Made by a program: the position numbers and the translations under genes
Shown: piece by piece, positions 33,189 to 42,431 of the stretch
Position numbering within the stretch: position 1 is the stretch's first letter
Layout: the number at the start of each line of letters is the position of its first letter
Notes under the pieces: generated by a model
Told to the model about the DNA's origin: nothing
Databases searched by the model: none
What the model saw: only the letters and a program-made list of their open reading frames with translations
Assembly: GCA_018654745.1 (NCBI GenBank)
Contig: JABILA010000068.1
Coordinates: forward strand, 44,696 to 108,695
DNA from: Alphaproteobacteria bacterium
Lineage (GTDB): Bacteria > Pseudomonadota > Alphaproteobacteria > UBA2966
DNA length: 64,000 nt
Direction of reading: 5' to 3'

Positions 33189-34679
33189 TCAATGAGACAC
33201 CGGCAACACCACCAGGACGCTTGTCCCCTTGCCCAATTCGCTTTCGATATGCAATTCCCCCTTGTGCGCTTCCACGAGGGATTTCACGATGGACAAGCCC
33301 AAACCGGTTCCATCCTGAGTTAAATGCAAGTCTTCCTGCAGCTTGGAGAACGGCTCTGCAATGGCATCAAGCTTGTCAGAGGGAATGCCAACGCCAGTAT
33401 CTTTGACTACAATTTTCAATTCCTGATTGTGCAGAATTGCGGAAATCTCGACGGTTCCCTTTTCGTCTGTAAATTTGAGAGCATTAGAGAGCAGATTCAA
33501 CAGGATCTGGCGAACTGACCTGACGTCAGCCTGAATATCTGGCATGTCGTCAGAAACCTTTGAGGTTAGATCGATCTGGCATTCGGTTGCCATTAATTCG
33601 ACATTTCTGAGACACTCTTTGATCAATTCAGGAACCGAACAAAACTCGATGTCATATGCTCTTTTCCCCGCTTCGATGGCAGCCATGTCGAGGACATCAC
33701 TTATCAAAGTCAGCATGTGTTCACCACTTCGATTTATGTCAGCGGCGTAGGTAAGATAATTATCTGAACCCAGAGGCCCAAAATATTGGGCTTGCATCAA
33801 TTCACTGAAACCCAGAATGGCATTCAATGGCGTCCGAAACTCGTGGCTCATGGTTGCGAGAAATTCGGATTTTGCCTTGTTTGCAGCTTCAGCGAGTCTG
33901 AGGGCTTCATCTCGCGCTTCTTCAGTTCTTTTTTGCTCCGTAATGTTTGTGGCAGACCCCCGATAGCCGGTGAAATTTCCTTCATCGTCGAAGACAGGAT
34001 GGGCACTCGAACTGACGGTCAGCCTGCTTCCATCAGGAGTTGTTACATCGTTGGTAAAACTGCGAAAAGGAAGGTGGTTCTCCAGGTCTGACAAATGCTG
34101 CCGCCACTTTTCGTCTTTAATGTTTTCCTTTGAAAAGTCTCGTCTCGAATTCCCGATATATATAGATGGATCAATTCCGGTGATTTGCTGAAAACGATCT
34201 GATACGTAGTTCACACAAAAATTGCTGTCGATTTCCCACAGCCAGTCCGAAGAAGATTCAGCAAAATCCCTGAAACGACTTTCACTGGTTTCAAGCTCGC
34301 GTTCAGCCAATTTCCGGTCTGTGATATCCAGTTGCCATATGATGCGCGCATCAAGTCCGTTAAATATGATGGGTTGGGAAGACATCAGCGCCCACCAGTG
34401 GGTTCCGTCCTGTCGCAATCGTTCGGCCTCGAAAGTATCTGTGTATTCGTTTCTGGTTACATCAGCCAATGCATTGTCATAGTCGGCAGCCTTGGCCCAG
34501 GACTCCAATATTTCCCGACCGAGCAAATCTTCGTGGCTTGAAGCTCCAACACATTTCACAAGTGCTGTGTTCACAAACAGCCGCTTGCCGGTTGCTTGCT
34601 CAAGTATTGCGACGCCAACAGGGCTCGCTTCCAGGATGTCCCGTAATTCCGAATCAGGTCTCTTTCCTGAATTATTCAA
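33189..34679 (-). CDS. PAS-domain sensor histidine kinase
   Basis: 496 residues. Two PAS domains (~10-125 and ~135-250; the second ends GYRGSATNITEQK) are followed by a HisKA dimerisation domain with H279 (FLATMSHEFRTPLNAILGF) and a HATPase domain (N399 in NLLSNALKF, DTGVGIP at 427-433, GTGLGLS at 457-463). No transmembrane helix is evident, so it is probably cytoplasmic. It lies just upstream of the importer genes on the same strand, with receivers and an Hpt at the other end of the run. Confidence 0.92.
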   Translation of the reverse strand: MNNSGKRPDSELRDILEASPVGVAILEQATGKRLFVNTALVKCVGASSHEDLLGREILESWAKAADYDNALADVTRNEYTDTFEAERLRQDGTHWWALMSSQPIIFNGLDARIIWQLDITDRKLAERELETSESRFRDFAESSSDWLWEIDSNFCVNYVSDRFQQITGIDPSIYIGNSRRDFSKENIKDEKWRQHLSDLENHLPFRSFTNDVTTPDGSRLTVSSSAHPVFDDEGNFTGYRGSATNITEQKRTEEARDEALRLAEAANKAKSEFLATMSHEFRTPLNAILGFSELMQAQYFGPLGSDNYLTYAADINRSGEHMLTLISDVLDMAAIEAGKRAYDIEFCSVPELIKECLRNVELMATECQIDLTSKVSDDMPDIQADVRSVRQILLNLLSNALKFTDEKGTVEISAILHNQELKIVVKDTGVGIPSDKLDAIAEPFSKLQEDLHLTQDGTGLGLSIVKSLVEAHKGELHIESELGKGTSVLVVLPVSH

Positions 34680-34808
34680 AGCAGAATTTCCGATCCAAAA
34701 GGTATATGTTTAAGCTGCCAAATGATTGTACGTGCGATCTGGTCAAAAGAACATAATCAACTGAAACGTCAATAAGATCGTCGCAATTGATCAGGCCCGA
34801 ATTCACTA

Positions 34809-36401
34809 CTAATCGAGCAACTTCGCAAGTCTTCCCTTGATGATCTTGCGTGTTGGCGTCAATGGCATCTCCTCCACAAACTCCAGCCGTTCTGGCCATT
34901 TGTATTTGGATACGTTCCGATCATTCAGAAAGGCACAAATATTCGCAAGGTCAGGAATATCTTCGCCCGCGTTGAGAACGGCGAAGCAACAAGCACGTTC
35001 ACCCAGAACTTCGTCTTTCATGGGGACAATTGCAGCCTGATCGATGGCCGGGTGTTGCAGGAGAAGTTCCTCAATATCAGATGGATTATATTTGATGCCG
35101 CCGCGGTTGATAATATCCTTGCTGCGACCCGTCAATTTTACGTATCCGCGTTTATCAATGACCGCAAGATCGCCTGTCATGAACCATCCATCAGAACTGA
35201 AGGCTGCATCATTGGCATCGTCATTATCGAGATACCCCGAGAAAACAGAACTGCCACGAATTTGCAATTCACCTTCTTCCTCTGCCGGAATCTGATTGCC
35301 CTCGGCATCGAGTACGCGAACTTCATTGCCAGGGGCCGCGGGTCCGGCATAATTCGCTGCATCTTCCAGGACATCATCGTGGTGGGTAAAACACCCGGCA
35401 ACAATCTCCGTCATGCCCCACAACTGGGCAACTGTACTGGTTGGCACTTTGGTCTGGTATGATTTCAATAACTCCACAGGGCAGGCAGCCCCGGAAAAAA
35501 CCGTGAGGCGGATAGACGAAAAGTCAAATTTTTCTGTAAGGCCCATGCCCAAAACTGCTGCGGCGTGAGCGGGAGCGGAAAAGACAACGGTTGGTTTGCT
35601 GTCACTAATACGCTGACCCAGATCCGGTGGCGTAAAAATGGGCAACAAGACCGCCGTCGCACCAAGCTCAAGTGCAGCATGAAAATTGAATATGCCGTAC
35701 AAATGGCTGAATGGTGCGGCAGACAAAATGCGGTCCTCAGCGGTAAAGCCAAATCGTTTTGTTGCTGCCTTTGAATTGGAGAGCAACATCTGGAAAGTCA
35801 GCGGAACGCCCTTGGGGCTGGATGTCGTGCCTGACGTGTAAAGCAGCATGCAAGGGTCAGCACCCTGTGACGGTCCCTCTGTCATCGGCGGGGAATCCGA
35901 TGCAGACAATTCGTCAAATGGAATGGCGCCTGCAGGGGCATCGCCAGTCAGAATGACATGCTCCAGATCAGAAAGAGACTGTTTCAGGTCCAGCATGACT
36001 GCACCCATATCGGTATCTTTCAGCATGGCAGGCGCAATGATTGCTTTTGATTTAGCGTGACGAAGATGGAATTCAGTATCTTTTGGGCCATAGGGGAGGT
36101 GAATTGTCTGGTGGACACCGCCAATCCGCCCGATGGCCAGATGACTGATCAGGAATTCAACCGTGTTGGGAAGCTGGGTTGTGATGACATCACCTTGTTT
36201 GAGACCCAGCGCTGCCAGTCCGCTCGCCGTGCGACTGACCAGGTCTGACAATTCAGCATAGGTGAGTATTCCGCCCGGGTGATCGATGGAGGGTACGTCA
36301 GGTTTATTAGAAGCTGCGCGATCCAGAAGAGTGTCCAGGGTTTCCCGGGCCCACCGGCCATCCGCGAAATAAGTGGATGCCAAATCAACAGGGAACTTCA
36401 T
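34809..36401 (-). CDS. AMP-forming acyl-CoA synthetase
   Basis: 530 residues from the ATG at 36401 (MKFPVDLASTYF); ATG at 36416 and TTG at 36422 are alternatives, none with a good ribosome site. The P-loop YTSGTTSSPKG is at 188-198, then the QLWGMTEI motif, GWFMTGDLAVID, and the C-terminal lysine in LTPTRKIIKGRL. It activates a carboxylic acid to its CoA ester; substrate unknown. Cyclohexanecarboxylate- or aryl-type acids are candidates because of the importer and box context. Confidence 0.87.
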   Translation of the reverse strand: MKFPVDLASTYFADGRWARETLDTLLDRAASNKPDVPSIDHPGGILTYAELSDLVSRTASGLAALGLKQGDVITTQLPNTVEFLISHLAIGRIGGVHQTIHLPYGPKDTEFHLRHAKSKAIIAPAMLKDTDMGAVMLDLKQSLSDLEHVILTGDAPAGAIPFDELSASDSPPMTEGPSQGADPCMLLYTSGTTSSPKGVPLTFQMLLSNSKAATKRFGFTAEDRILSAAPFSHLYGIFNFHAALELGATAVLLPIFTPPDLGQRISDSKPTVVFSAPAHAAAVLGMGLTEKFDFSSIRLTVFSGAACPVELLKSYQTKVPTSTVAQLWGMTEIVAGCFTHHDDVLEDAANYAGPAAPGNEVRVLDAEGNQIPAEEEGELQIRGSSVFSGYLDNDDANDAAFSSDGWFMTGDLAVIDKRGYVKLTGRSKDIINRGGIKYNPSDIEELLLQHPAIDQAAIVPMKDEVLGERACCFAVLNAGEDIPDLANICAFLNDRNVSKYKWPERLEFVEEMPLTPTRKIIKGRLAKLLD

Positions 36402-36933
36402 TGAGTCACGTATCATTCGCAAGCACTCGTTTGGTTATTTATTACACATTGCCTTGGTGCTTGAATATTGGCTGTCAAATAACCCCTTCGTCAAGTTGCT
36501 CCCATATGAGACCGGGCATTTGCGATCGCTTCATTCAAGACGAAACTCGCGGGCAGACTGACTTGCGATGGCCTACGGGAAACAATGATGAATACATTGG
36601 AAAGGTTTCAATTCCGGGCTTTATTACTTTTGACAAGAACTGCCCTGTGAGCGCGACAACGCCTTCAGTATGAAGAGCTAATTGTTGTTATCCAGGTACT
36701 GGGACGTCCAGCATGTTTGGTATATCAGAATTTTTAACATTAGTTATTGCTAATTCACTATTTTGTTGGCAATCTGACTATCAAGAGACCGCTCAGACGA
36801 TGTGCATGGAATTAGTCAGGACGAGCGGGCCACAGGGATGAAGGTGCCATTTAGACAATTACAATATTTTGTGGAAAATCTGTATTTTTGGCTGGTAGAA
36901 ACACCCTTCCAGATTGAATATCGCTTTCCTGGC
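36402..36933. other. Long AT-rich intergenic region before aprMBA leader
   Basis: More than 500 bases between the divergent acyl-CoA synthetase and apr operons. Short frames are not supported by ribosome sites or composition. Both operon promoters should lie here. No promoter could be assigned with confidence. Confidence 0.4.
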
Positions 36934-37030
36934 GCGTTTCCAACGAAAGAGGAAACGCTGCGCTCCCACAAACTCACTGTGGGCCACGATAACAGAAGCA
37001 GAAGCTATTCCGTCTAAACCGGAATAGCTT
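36934..37030 (+). ncRNA. Three tandem hairpins in the aprMBA leader (candidate structured RNA)
   Basis: Hairpin 1: GCGTTTCC (36934-36941) with GGAAACGC (36951-36958). Hairpin 2: CCCACA with TGTGGG (about 36965-36983). Hairpin 3: AAGCTATTCCG (37002-37012) with CGGAATAGCTT (37020-37030), immediately before the GGAGG of aprM. Three perfect stems in under 100 bases directly upstream of a ribosome site suggest a regulatory leader. It does not match a riboswitch that I recognise. Confidence 0.5.
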
Positions 37031-37048
37031 TAATTGGAGGTTAATTTA

Positions 37049-37894
37049 ATGCTTAGCAATAATCCGTTCGCCGAATTGTCGGCGTCCATTCCATACGCTG
37101 TTATGCAGTATTTTATCATCCTTATGGTTATCTTTGTTGTCGGCGGCACTATTTTCGACATGATTCACAAAAAGAGCGCCAAGTACTTTTTTGCCAAGGC
37201 CGAAGCTGCGAAAGCCTCGCGCAAACGCGAAATTGATACGGGAGAGAAGCTCGGTATTGCTGTTCAGACAGCCTTGGTCGATGTGGCGACATCCGGTGAA
37301 TTTTGCAATCCGATGCGACGCATTTCGCACTTGTTCACGATGTACGGGTTTATTCTCTTTTTAGTCAATACTGTCGCACTGGTATTTGCCTACACAGATA
37401 ATAACGCCCCGGCAATCGTCTCAACACTTTGGCATGTGGGCGCGCTCATGGTGATGTTCGGCGGCTACTGGTTCTGGTTTTTCATTCGTGTGGATGTTAG
37501 CGCCGAAGCGAAACCATGGTACAAGCTCGCCAGGGCTGACCTTTTCATCCTTTCCTTGCTCGGGACGACGACGTTTGGTTTCCTATGGTCCGTAGCGCTA
37601 TCCAGTGGCGCTGGATTCTGGAGTGGGTTGTTCCTGGCTCTCCTGCTTGTTTCCAGTGTGGTGCTGTTTGGCGGGGTTATCTGGTCCAAATTCGCCCATA
37701 TGTTCTTCAAACCTGCTGCAGCGTTTAACAAACGCATGATCAAGGCAGACGGTTCGCGCGAAAACCTGCCTGAAATCGGTGATTTGACCGACCCCGAATT
37801 GCTTAAAAAGTTTCCTGATATTGCGGAATATCTGGGGACCAACGCGCCCAATATGGGGCTTGGCATCAAGCGCGAGCGTCCACAGCACTATTGA
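37049..37894 (+). CDS. aprM: AprM-like membrane protein of the APS reductase operon
   Basis: 281 residues from the ATG at 37049 after TTGGAGGTTAATTTA; a TTG at 37034 is less likely. About five membrane helices (~15-38, 98-117, 128-147, 165-184, 193-215). Histidines H94 (RISHLF), H129 (LWHVG) and H217 (KFAHMF) near helix ends could bind heme b or lie at a quinone site. AprM is proposed to anchor AprBA to the membrane and pass electrons to quinone. The gene directly precedes aprB, as in other sulfur oxidisers that lack QmoABC. Confidence 0.8.
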   Translation: MLSNNPFAELSASIPYAVMQYFIILMVIFVVGGTIFDMIHKKSAKYFFAKAEAAKASRKREIDTGEKLGIAVQTALVDVATSGEFCNPMRRISHLFTMYGFILFLVNTVALVFAYTDNNAPAIVSTLWHVGALMVMFGGYWFWFFIRVDVSAEAKPWYKLARADLFILSLLGTTTFGFLWSVALSSGAGFWSGLFLALLLVSSVVLFGGVIWSKFAHMFFKPAAAFNKRMIKADGSRENLPEIGDLTDPELLKKFPDIAEYLGTNAPNMGLGIKRERPQHY

Positions 37895-37937
37895 TTCTGT
37901 CTTGAAGATTTCCTTCTAGAAGCGGAGAAAACGAGTT

Positions 37938-38420
37938 ATGCCTACTTTCGTCTATATGACCCGATGCGATGGCTGCGGACACTGTGTTGATATTTGTCCA
38001 TCTGACATCATGCACATCGACGAAACCTATCGTCGTGCCTACAACATAGAGCCGGACATGTGCTGGGAATGCTTTTCGTGCGTAAAAGCCTGCCCGCAAA
38101 ATGCAATTGACGTGCGTGGCTACGCTGACTTCGCGCCGCTGGGCCACAGCGTCCGTGTCGACCGTGACGAGGAAAAGGGCGTCATTGCCTGGCGTATCAA
38201 ATTCCGTAACGGCGAAAAAGATTTCAGCCTGCTGGCACCGATTACGACGAAGCCCTGGGGAACAGGCATACCAAAGCTCAAGGACGTTCCGGGACCAACG
38301 CAGGAACAGCGCGACAGCGAGTTGCTTTACAACGAACCCAAATACATCCGCATGGATGAAGGTGGCTTGCATACCCTGGAATCCAACGGGCTGAAGATGG
38401 AAGCTGGAGTGCAATACTGA
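37938..38420 (+). CDS. aprB: Adenylylsulfate reductase beta subunit (iron-sulfur)
   Basis: 160 residues. Two 4Fe-4S motifs are visible: C10, C13, C16, C20 (CDGCGHCVDICP) and C42, C45, C48, C52 (CWECFSCVKACP). The C-terminal half wraps AprA in known structures. It carries electrons between the AprA FAD and the membrane partner. The stop shares one base with the aprA start. Confidence 0.95.
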   Translation: MPTFVYMTRCDGCGHCVDICPSDIMHIDETYRRAYNIEPDMCWECFSCVKACPQNAIDVRGYADFAPLGHSVRVDRDEEKGVIAWRIKFRNGEKDFSLLAPITTKPWGTGIPKLKDVPGPTQEQRDSELLYNEPKYIRMDEGGLHTLESNGLKMEAGVQY

Positions 38421-40306
38421 TGGCTTACAAAACAATCGTTGAAGACAATATCGATATCCTGGTCGCTGGTGCTGGCCTTGGTGGAACGGGTGCGGCATTC
38501 GAAGCCCGGTTCTGGGGTCAAGACAAGAAGATCATTATCGCTGAAAAAGCAAATATTGATCGTTCAGGTGCAGTGGCCCAGGGCTTGTACGCAATCAATT
38601 GCTACATGGGTACCCGGTTTGGCGAGAACAATCCGGAAGACCACGTGCGTTATGCCCGTATCGACCTGATGGGAATGGTCCGTGAAGACCTGCTATTTGA
38701 TATGGCACGCCATGTAGATTCGACTGTTCACCAGTTCGAAGAGTGGGGTCTGCCCATCATGCGGGACAAGGAAAAGGGCAACTACCTGCGTGAAGGCCGT
38801 TGGCAAATCATGATCCACGGCGAATCCTACAAACCTATTGTGGCTGAAGCCGCAAAAAAATCTGCCGACAAGGTATATAACCGCGTCTGCGTTACTCATT
38901 TGCTGATGGATGAGGCGAAGGAAAATCGTGTTGCCGGCGCGGTAGGTTTCAATGTTCGGACAGGCGATTTCCACGTCTTCAAATCCAAGGCTGTGATCTG
39001 TGGTGCTGGCGGCGCATCCAATATTTTCAAGCCCCGCTCAGTTGGTGAAGGTGCCGGACGCGTGTGGTATGCGCCATGGTCATCTGGTTCGGCCTATGCG
39101 TTGATGATTAACGCTGGTGCGAAGATGACCCAGATGGAAAACCGGATTGTCCTGGCACGCTTCAAGGATGGTTATGGTCCGGTGGGCGCTTACTTCCTGC
39201 ATCTCAAGACCTACACCCAAAATGCCTATGGGGAGGAATACGAATCCAAGTGGTTCCCCGATCTTCAAAAAATGGTCGGCAAGGAATATCTGGATCCGGA
39301 AGTCTCACACCTTACCCATCGCCCGATCCCGACCTGTCTGCGTAACCATACCATGATCAGCGAAGTCAATGCTGGACGTGGCCCGATCCATATGGTGACG
39401 ATGCACTCATTCCAGGATCCACATCTGGAAGAAATTGGCTGGCACAACTTCCTTGGTATGACTGTTGGACAGGCCGTCCTTTGGGCAGCCACCGATGTTG
39501 ATCCGAAAAACGAGAACCCGGAACTGACCACGTCTGAACCTTACGTAATGGGTTCTCATGCAACCGGTTGCGGCGCGTGGTGTTCAGGACCCGAAGATCT
39601 GTCTCCGGACGAGTATTTTTGGGGTTATAACCGCATGACCACCATCGAGGGTCTCTTTGGTGCCGGTGATGCGGTCGGTGGAACACCGCACGCATTTTCA
39701 TCCGGTTCCTTCACTGAAGGCCGCCTGGCAGCGAAAGCCGCCTGCCGGTACATCGATGATGGCAAAGCAGATGGCATTCGCGTTTCAGAGGGCACGATCG
39801 AGAAGCTTAAAGAAGAAGTCTTCAAGCCCATGGAGCACTACAAACTGTATCGCAATGAAATTGTCGCCGGTACGGTCAATCCGCATTACCACAACCCACG
39901 TCAGTCACTTGATCGTTTGCAAAAGTTGATGGATGAGTACGGCGGCGGCGTGTCGGTTAATTACATGACGAACGACAAACTGCTAAGCATCGGTCTCAAG
40001 AAACTCAAGATCATGGAAGAAGACCTTGAGAAAATTGCTGCCGAGGATCTTCACGAATTGTTGCGTGCCTGGGAAGTCAAGCACCGCCATCGTGCCTCCG
40101 AGTGTGTTCTGCAACATACATTGTTCCGCAAGGAAACACGTTGGCCGGGCTATTACTACCGTGGCGATGCGATGAAGCTGGACGATGAAAACTGGCATGT
40201 TCTGACGGTCTCCCGCCGGGATCCCGAAACGGGCGGCTACACCATGGAGAAAGCGCCGTTGTATCATCTGGTTGGGGAAGAAGAAAAAGCGGCTGCTGCC
40301 GAATAG
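38420..40306 (+). CDS. aprA: Adenylylsulfate reductase alpha subunit (FAD)
   Basis: 628 residues. The N-terminal FAD-binding motif is DILVAGAGLGGTGAAFEA; further flavin contacts are AEKANIDRSGAVAQGLYAIN, split at the turn, and LFGAGDAVGGTPHAF. It interconverts APS with sulfite plus AMP. With Sat in the same window and no sulfite reductase seen, oxidation of sulfite to sulfate is the likelier direction. This could serve energy gain or detoxification of sulfite from organosulfonates. The direction is inference. Confidence 0.95.
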   Translation: MAYKTIVEDNIDILVAGAGLGGTGAAFEARFWGQDKKIIIAEKANIDRSGAVAQGLYAINCYMGTRFGENNPEDHVRYARIDLMGMVREDLLFDMARHVDSTVHQFEEWGLPIMRDKEKGNYLREGRWQIMIHGESYKPIVAEAAKKSADKVYNRVCVTHLLMDEAKENRVAGAVGFNVRTGDFHVFKSKAVICGAGGASNIFKPRSVGEGAGRVWYAPWSSGSAYALMINAGAKMTQMENRIVLARFKDGYGPVGAYFLHLKTYTQNAYGEEYESKWFPDLQKMVGKEYLDPEVSHLTHRPIPTCLRNHTMISEVNAGRGPIHMVTMHSFQDPHLEEIGWHNFLGMTVGQAVLWAATDVDPKNENPELTTSEPYVMGSHATGCGAWCSGPEDLSPDEYFWGYNRMTTIEGLFGAGDAVGGTPHAFSSGSFTEGRLAAKAACRYIDDGKADGIRVSEGTIEKLKEEVFKPMEHYKLYRNEIVAGTVNPHYHNPRQSLDRLQKLMDEYGGGVSVNYMTNDKLLSIGLKKLKIMEEDLEKIAAEDLHELLRAWEVKHRHRASECVLQHTLFRKETRWPGYYYRGDAMKLDDENWHVLTVSRRDPETGGYTMEKAPLYHLVGEEEKAAAAE

Positions 40307-40438
40307 GTGTCAGCAGTCTCGGCAAGCATTCACTTCGAACGTCGGCAGCTGGCGAAACAAAGAGGTCTCGGGATTTGTCTGAGCACTCTTTGTTTGGGCA
40401 GTCGCGAAAATCAACATCCATTGTGATGAAAGACACTT

Positions 40439-40792
40439 ATGAACATTATCGACCTCCCGGATGAGGATATTCTTACAGTTGCCGAACCAATGTGGTCGAC
40501 CCTGGTCAGGGCCTCCAACGACGGAGACTATGGAAAATTCATTCGTGATTTTGACTACAGCCTGACGCAGGGTCTGAACGAAGTAGATATCGGGCACCAG
40601 TTTGCAAACAGTGAACTGACCCGGAGTCTGTCGGAAGTTTATGATTATCTCGGCATCATTCGCCGGGGCCAGCACGTCACGGTTCTCTATCGCGTGCGTA
40701 GCACGAAGAAAGATGGCGAATGGCTCGGGCGCCTTGTCCTTGGACTGGACCAGGCAGAGGAAATCAAGATTTTTGGGGCGTCAGTCTTTTGA
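40439..40792 (+). CDS. Hypothetical protein downstream of aprA
   Basis: 117 residues from an ATG at 40439. No recognised domain. The sequence (EPMWSTLVRASNDGDYGKF, then HVTVLYRVRSTKKDGEWLGR) suggests a small alpha/beta fold such as an NTF2-like barrel. It lies 132 bases after aprA and 22 bases before the PPIase gene, so it may be part of the apr transcript. Confidence 0.6.
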   Translation: MNIIDLPDEDILTVAEPMWSTLVRASNDGDYGKFIRDFDYSLTQGLNEVDIGHQFANSELTRSLSEVYDYLGIIRRGQHVTVLYRVRSTKKDGEWLGRLVLGLDQAEEIKIFGASVF

Positions 40793-40814
40793 TCTATCCA
40801 GAGCAACAGTCAAA

Positions 40815-41324
40815 ATGAAGGACACCATTCAAAATAACAAGTACGTCGAACTCAAGTACAAGGTGGTCGACGAAAAGACAGGAACTGTTCTCGTTGGCGT
40901 CGATTTTCCCATTGGATACATACATGGTGCAAACGATATTCTGGCACCGGCCATAATGGAAGAATTGGAGGGCAAAATCGTCGGTGAGGTTATCAGTGTG
41001 CCCTTTGATGGCGATCAAATTTATGGCCCCAGAGACGAGTCACTTGTTTATACAGACAGTATCGGAAATGTGCCTGAGGAGTACCGGGAATTAGGTGCCA
41101 CAATTCTTACTGAGAACGAGAAAGGCGAGCAACGCAGTTTCATTGTTACCCGAGTGGATGACAAAACGTTGACAGTTGATGGCAACAATCCACTTAGCGG
41201 CAGAAAGGTTGTTTTTAATCTGGATGTTTTGACGATCCGTGACGCTACGGCGGAAGAAATTGATGCTGGTGGGCCGATCAATGTGGAGCCTGAAATTGGC
41301 AACTATTCCAAAGTTCCAATTTGA
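40815..41324 (+). CDS. SlyD-like FKBP-type peptidyl-prolyl isomerase
   Basis: 169 residues from the ATG at 40815. FKBP domain with an IF-like insert: YVELKYKVVDEKTGTVL, FPIGYIHGANDILAPAIMEELEGK split at the loop, and GEVISVPFDGDQIYGPRDESL. It lacks the metal-binding His/Cys tail of E. coli SlyD. Such proteins can aid folding or cofactor insertion; a role in maturing AprBA is only suggested by position. Confidence 0.75.
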   Translation: MKDTIQNNKYVELKYKVVDEKTGTVLVGVDFPIGYIHGANDILAPAIMEELEGKIVGEVISVPFDGDQIYGPRDESLVYTDSIGNVPEEYRELGATILTENEKGEQRSFIVTRVDDKTLTVDGNNPLSGRKVVFNLDVLTIRDATAEEIDAGGPINVEPEIGNYSKVPI

Positions 41325-41437
41325 TTTCTTTCAGTAAAAACAGCTTTCTTGTGACAGGGCTGTCTTGTAAAATTGTTCACCAATAGATCGACGTAAACCG
41401 CAATAGTTTGAAACCAAAAAAACAAGCGAGATTATTT

Positions 41438-41596
41438 ATGGGAAATGTAAACGCCAAAGACCCGGTTCCTGATGGCAAGACCAAGTACTACACCACCAAA
41501 CAACAGCCAGAAAACGAAAAAGGCTTTGTTGGTTACCACACTGAATGGGTGGAGTGGCAAAAAGAAGTTCCCTATGAGACGCCGAAAAAGCCTTAA
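41438..41596 (+). CDS. Small hypothetical protein after the apr operon
   Basis: 52 residues from the ATG at 41438; a TTG at 41408 would add ten. Rich in Lys, Glu, Pro and aromatic residues (KYYTTKQQPENEKGFVGY, HTEWVEWQKEVPYE). Not recognised. A weak hairpin AAGCCTT..AAAGGCTT follows at 41588-41609 and could end the transcript. Confidence 0.55.
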   Translation: MGNVNAKDPVPDGKTKYYTTKQQPENEKGFVGYHTEWVEWQKEVPYETPKKP

Positions 41597-41672
41597 AATT
41601 TAAAGGCTTACGCAGAGCCTTGCCGGGAACTTTTTCGGGAATTGCTGTGCGTCTGATCTGGGCTTAACCTTT

Positions 41673-42431
41673 TCAGTTGCGACCAGCTAGCGACTTCAGG
41701 AACTCTGTTCGCTTCCCGGAATCCATGACGACGTTTTCTTCTGTCGGCGAACCGCCGAGGTACCATTCCTGATCGCCGTCATCATATTCGACGGCAGGAC
41801 CATCTTCCCGGTGTAACAATCCGTCAAACCACCATTGCTGCATTATCTGGTCATCGATGACGGCAGGTCCGTCTTCGCGATGACGCACACCATTTAACCA
41901 CCATTGCTGCACACCGTCGGAGCGGATGATTGCCGGGCCGTCCTCACGGTGAGGAACGCCGTTCAGGTGCCATTCAAGGGTTCCTCCCGATTCCATGATC
42001 GCCGGGCCATCTTCACGATGCAGCTTTCCGTTGCGCCACCATTCTTTTGAGCCGTCGCTGTGGGTTACGGCGGCCCCGTCTTCGCGGTGCTGCTTGCCAT
42101 GGAGAAACCAAACTTCGGTTCCATCAAGTCTGGTGACAGCGGGGCCATCTTCAAGATGCAGATCACCGTTGAGGCGCCATTCGATCATGCCATCTTCAGA
42201 TTCGGTTTTTTGCGGTATCTGCTGAAGTTCACCGTTCAGCCACCATTCTTTGGAGCCATCATGATGTACCACTGCGGGGCCATCTTCACGATGTTGTTTG
42301 CCATGGAGAAACCAGACCTGTGTCCCATCAGGTTTTTCAACGGCAGGACCATCCTCACGGTGCAGAATACCGTCAAGGCGCCACTCGGTCGTTCCATTTC
42401 CGGTTACGGTTTTCGTGGGTGATTTGGACAT
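41673..42431 (-). CDS. Repeat protein with ten 23-residue WxxxGxxHREDGPA units
   Basis: 252 residues from the ATG at 42431. About ten consecutive 23-residue units of the form G..EW.LNG..HREDGPAV...D fill the protein. Unit 3 (GELQQIPQKT) and the last unit are degenerate. The pattern resembles MORN-like or YwqK-type repeats found widely in bacteria, amoebae and giant viruses. There is no signal peptide. The DNA repeats every 69 bases are still similar, suggesting recent expansion. Function unknown; a beta-sheet scaffold for protein contact is likely. Confidence 0.75.
   Translation of the reverse strand: MSKSPTKTVTGNGTTEWRLDGILHREDGPAVEKPDGTQVWFLHGKQHREDGPAVVHHDGSKEWWLNGELQQIPQKTESEDGMIEWRLNGDLHLEDGPAVTRLDGTEVWFLHGKQHREDGAAVTHSDGSKEWWRNGKLHREDGPAIMESGGTLEWHLNGVPHREDGPAIIRSDGVQQWWLNGVRHREDGPAVIDDQIMQQWWFDGLLHREDGPAVEYDDGDQEWYLGGSPTEENVVMDSGKRTEFLKSLAGRN

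Noticed and set aside
36802..37017. Plus-strand 71-codon frame before aprM
   Set aside because: It overlaps the tandem hairpins, has no ribosome site and no recognisable product.
41673..42431. CRISPR-like array from regularly spaced repeats
   Set aside because: The 69-bp repeats have no unique spacers and are in-frame protein repeats within one open frame.
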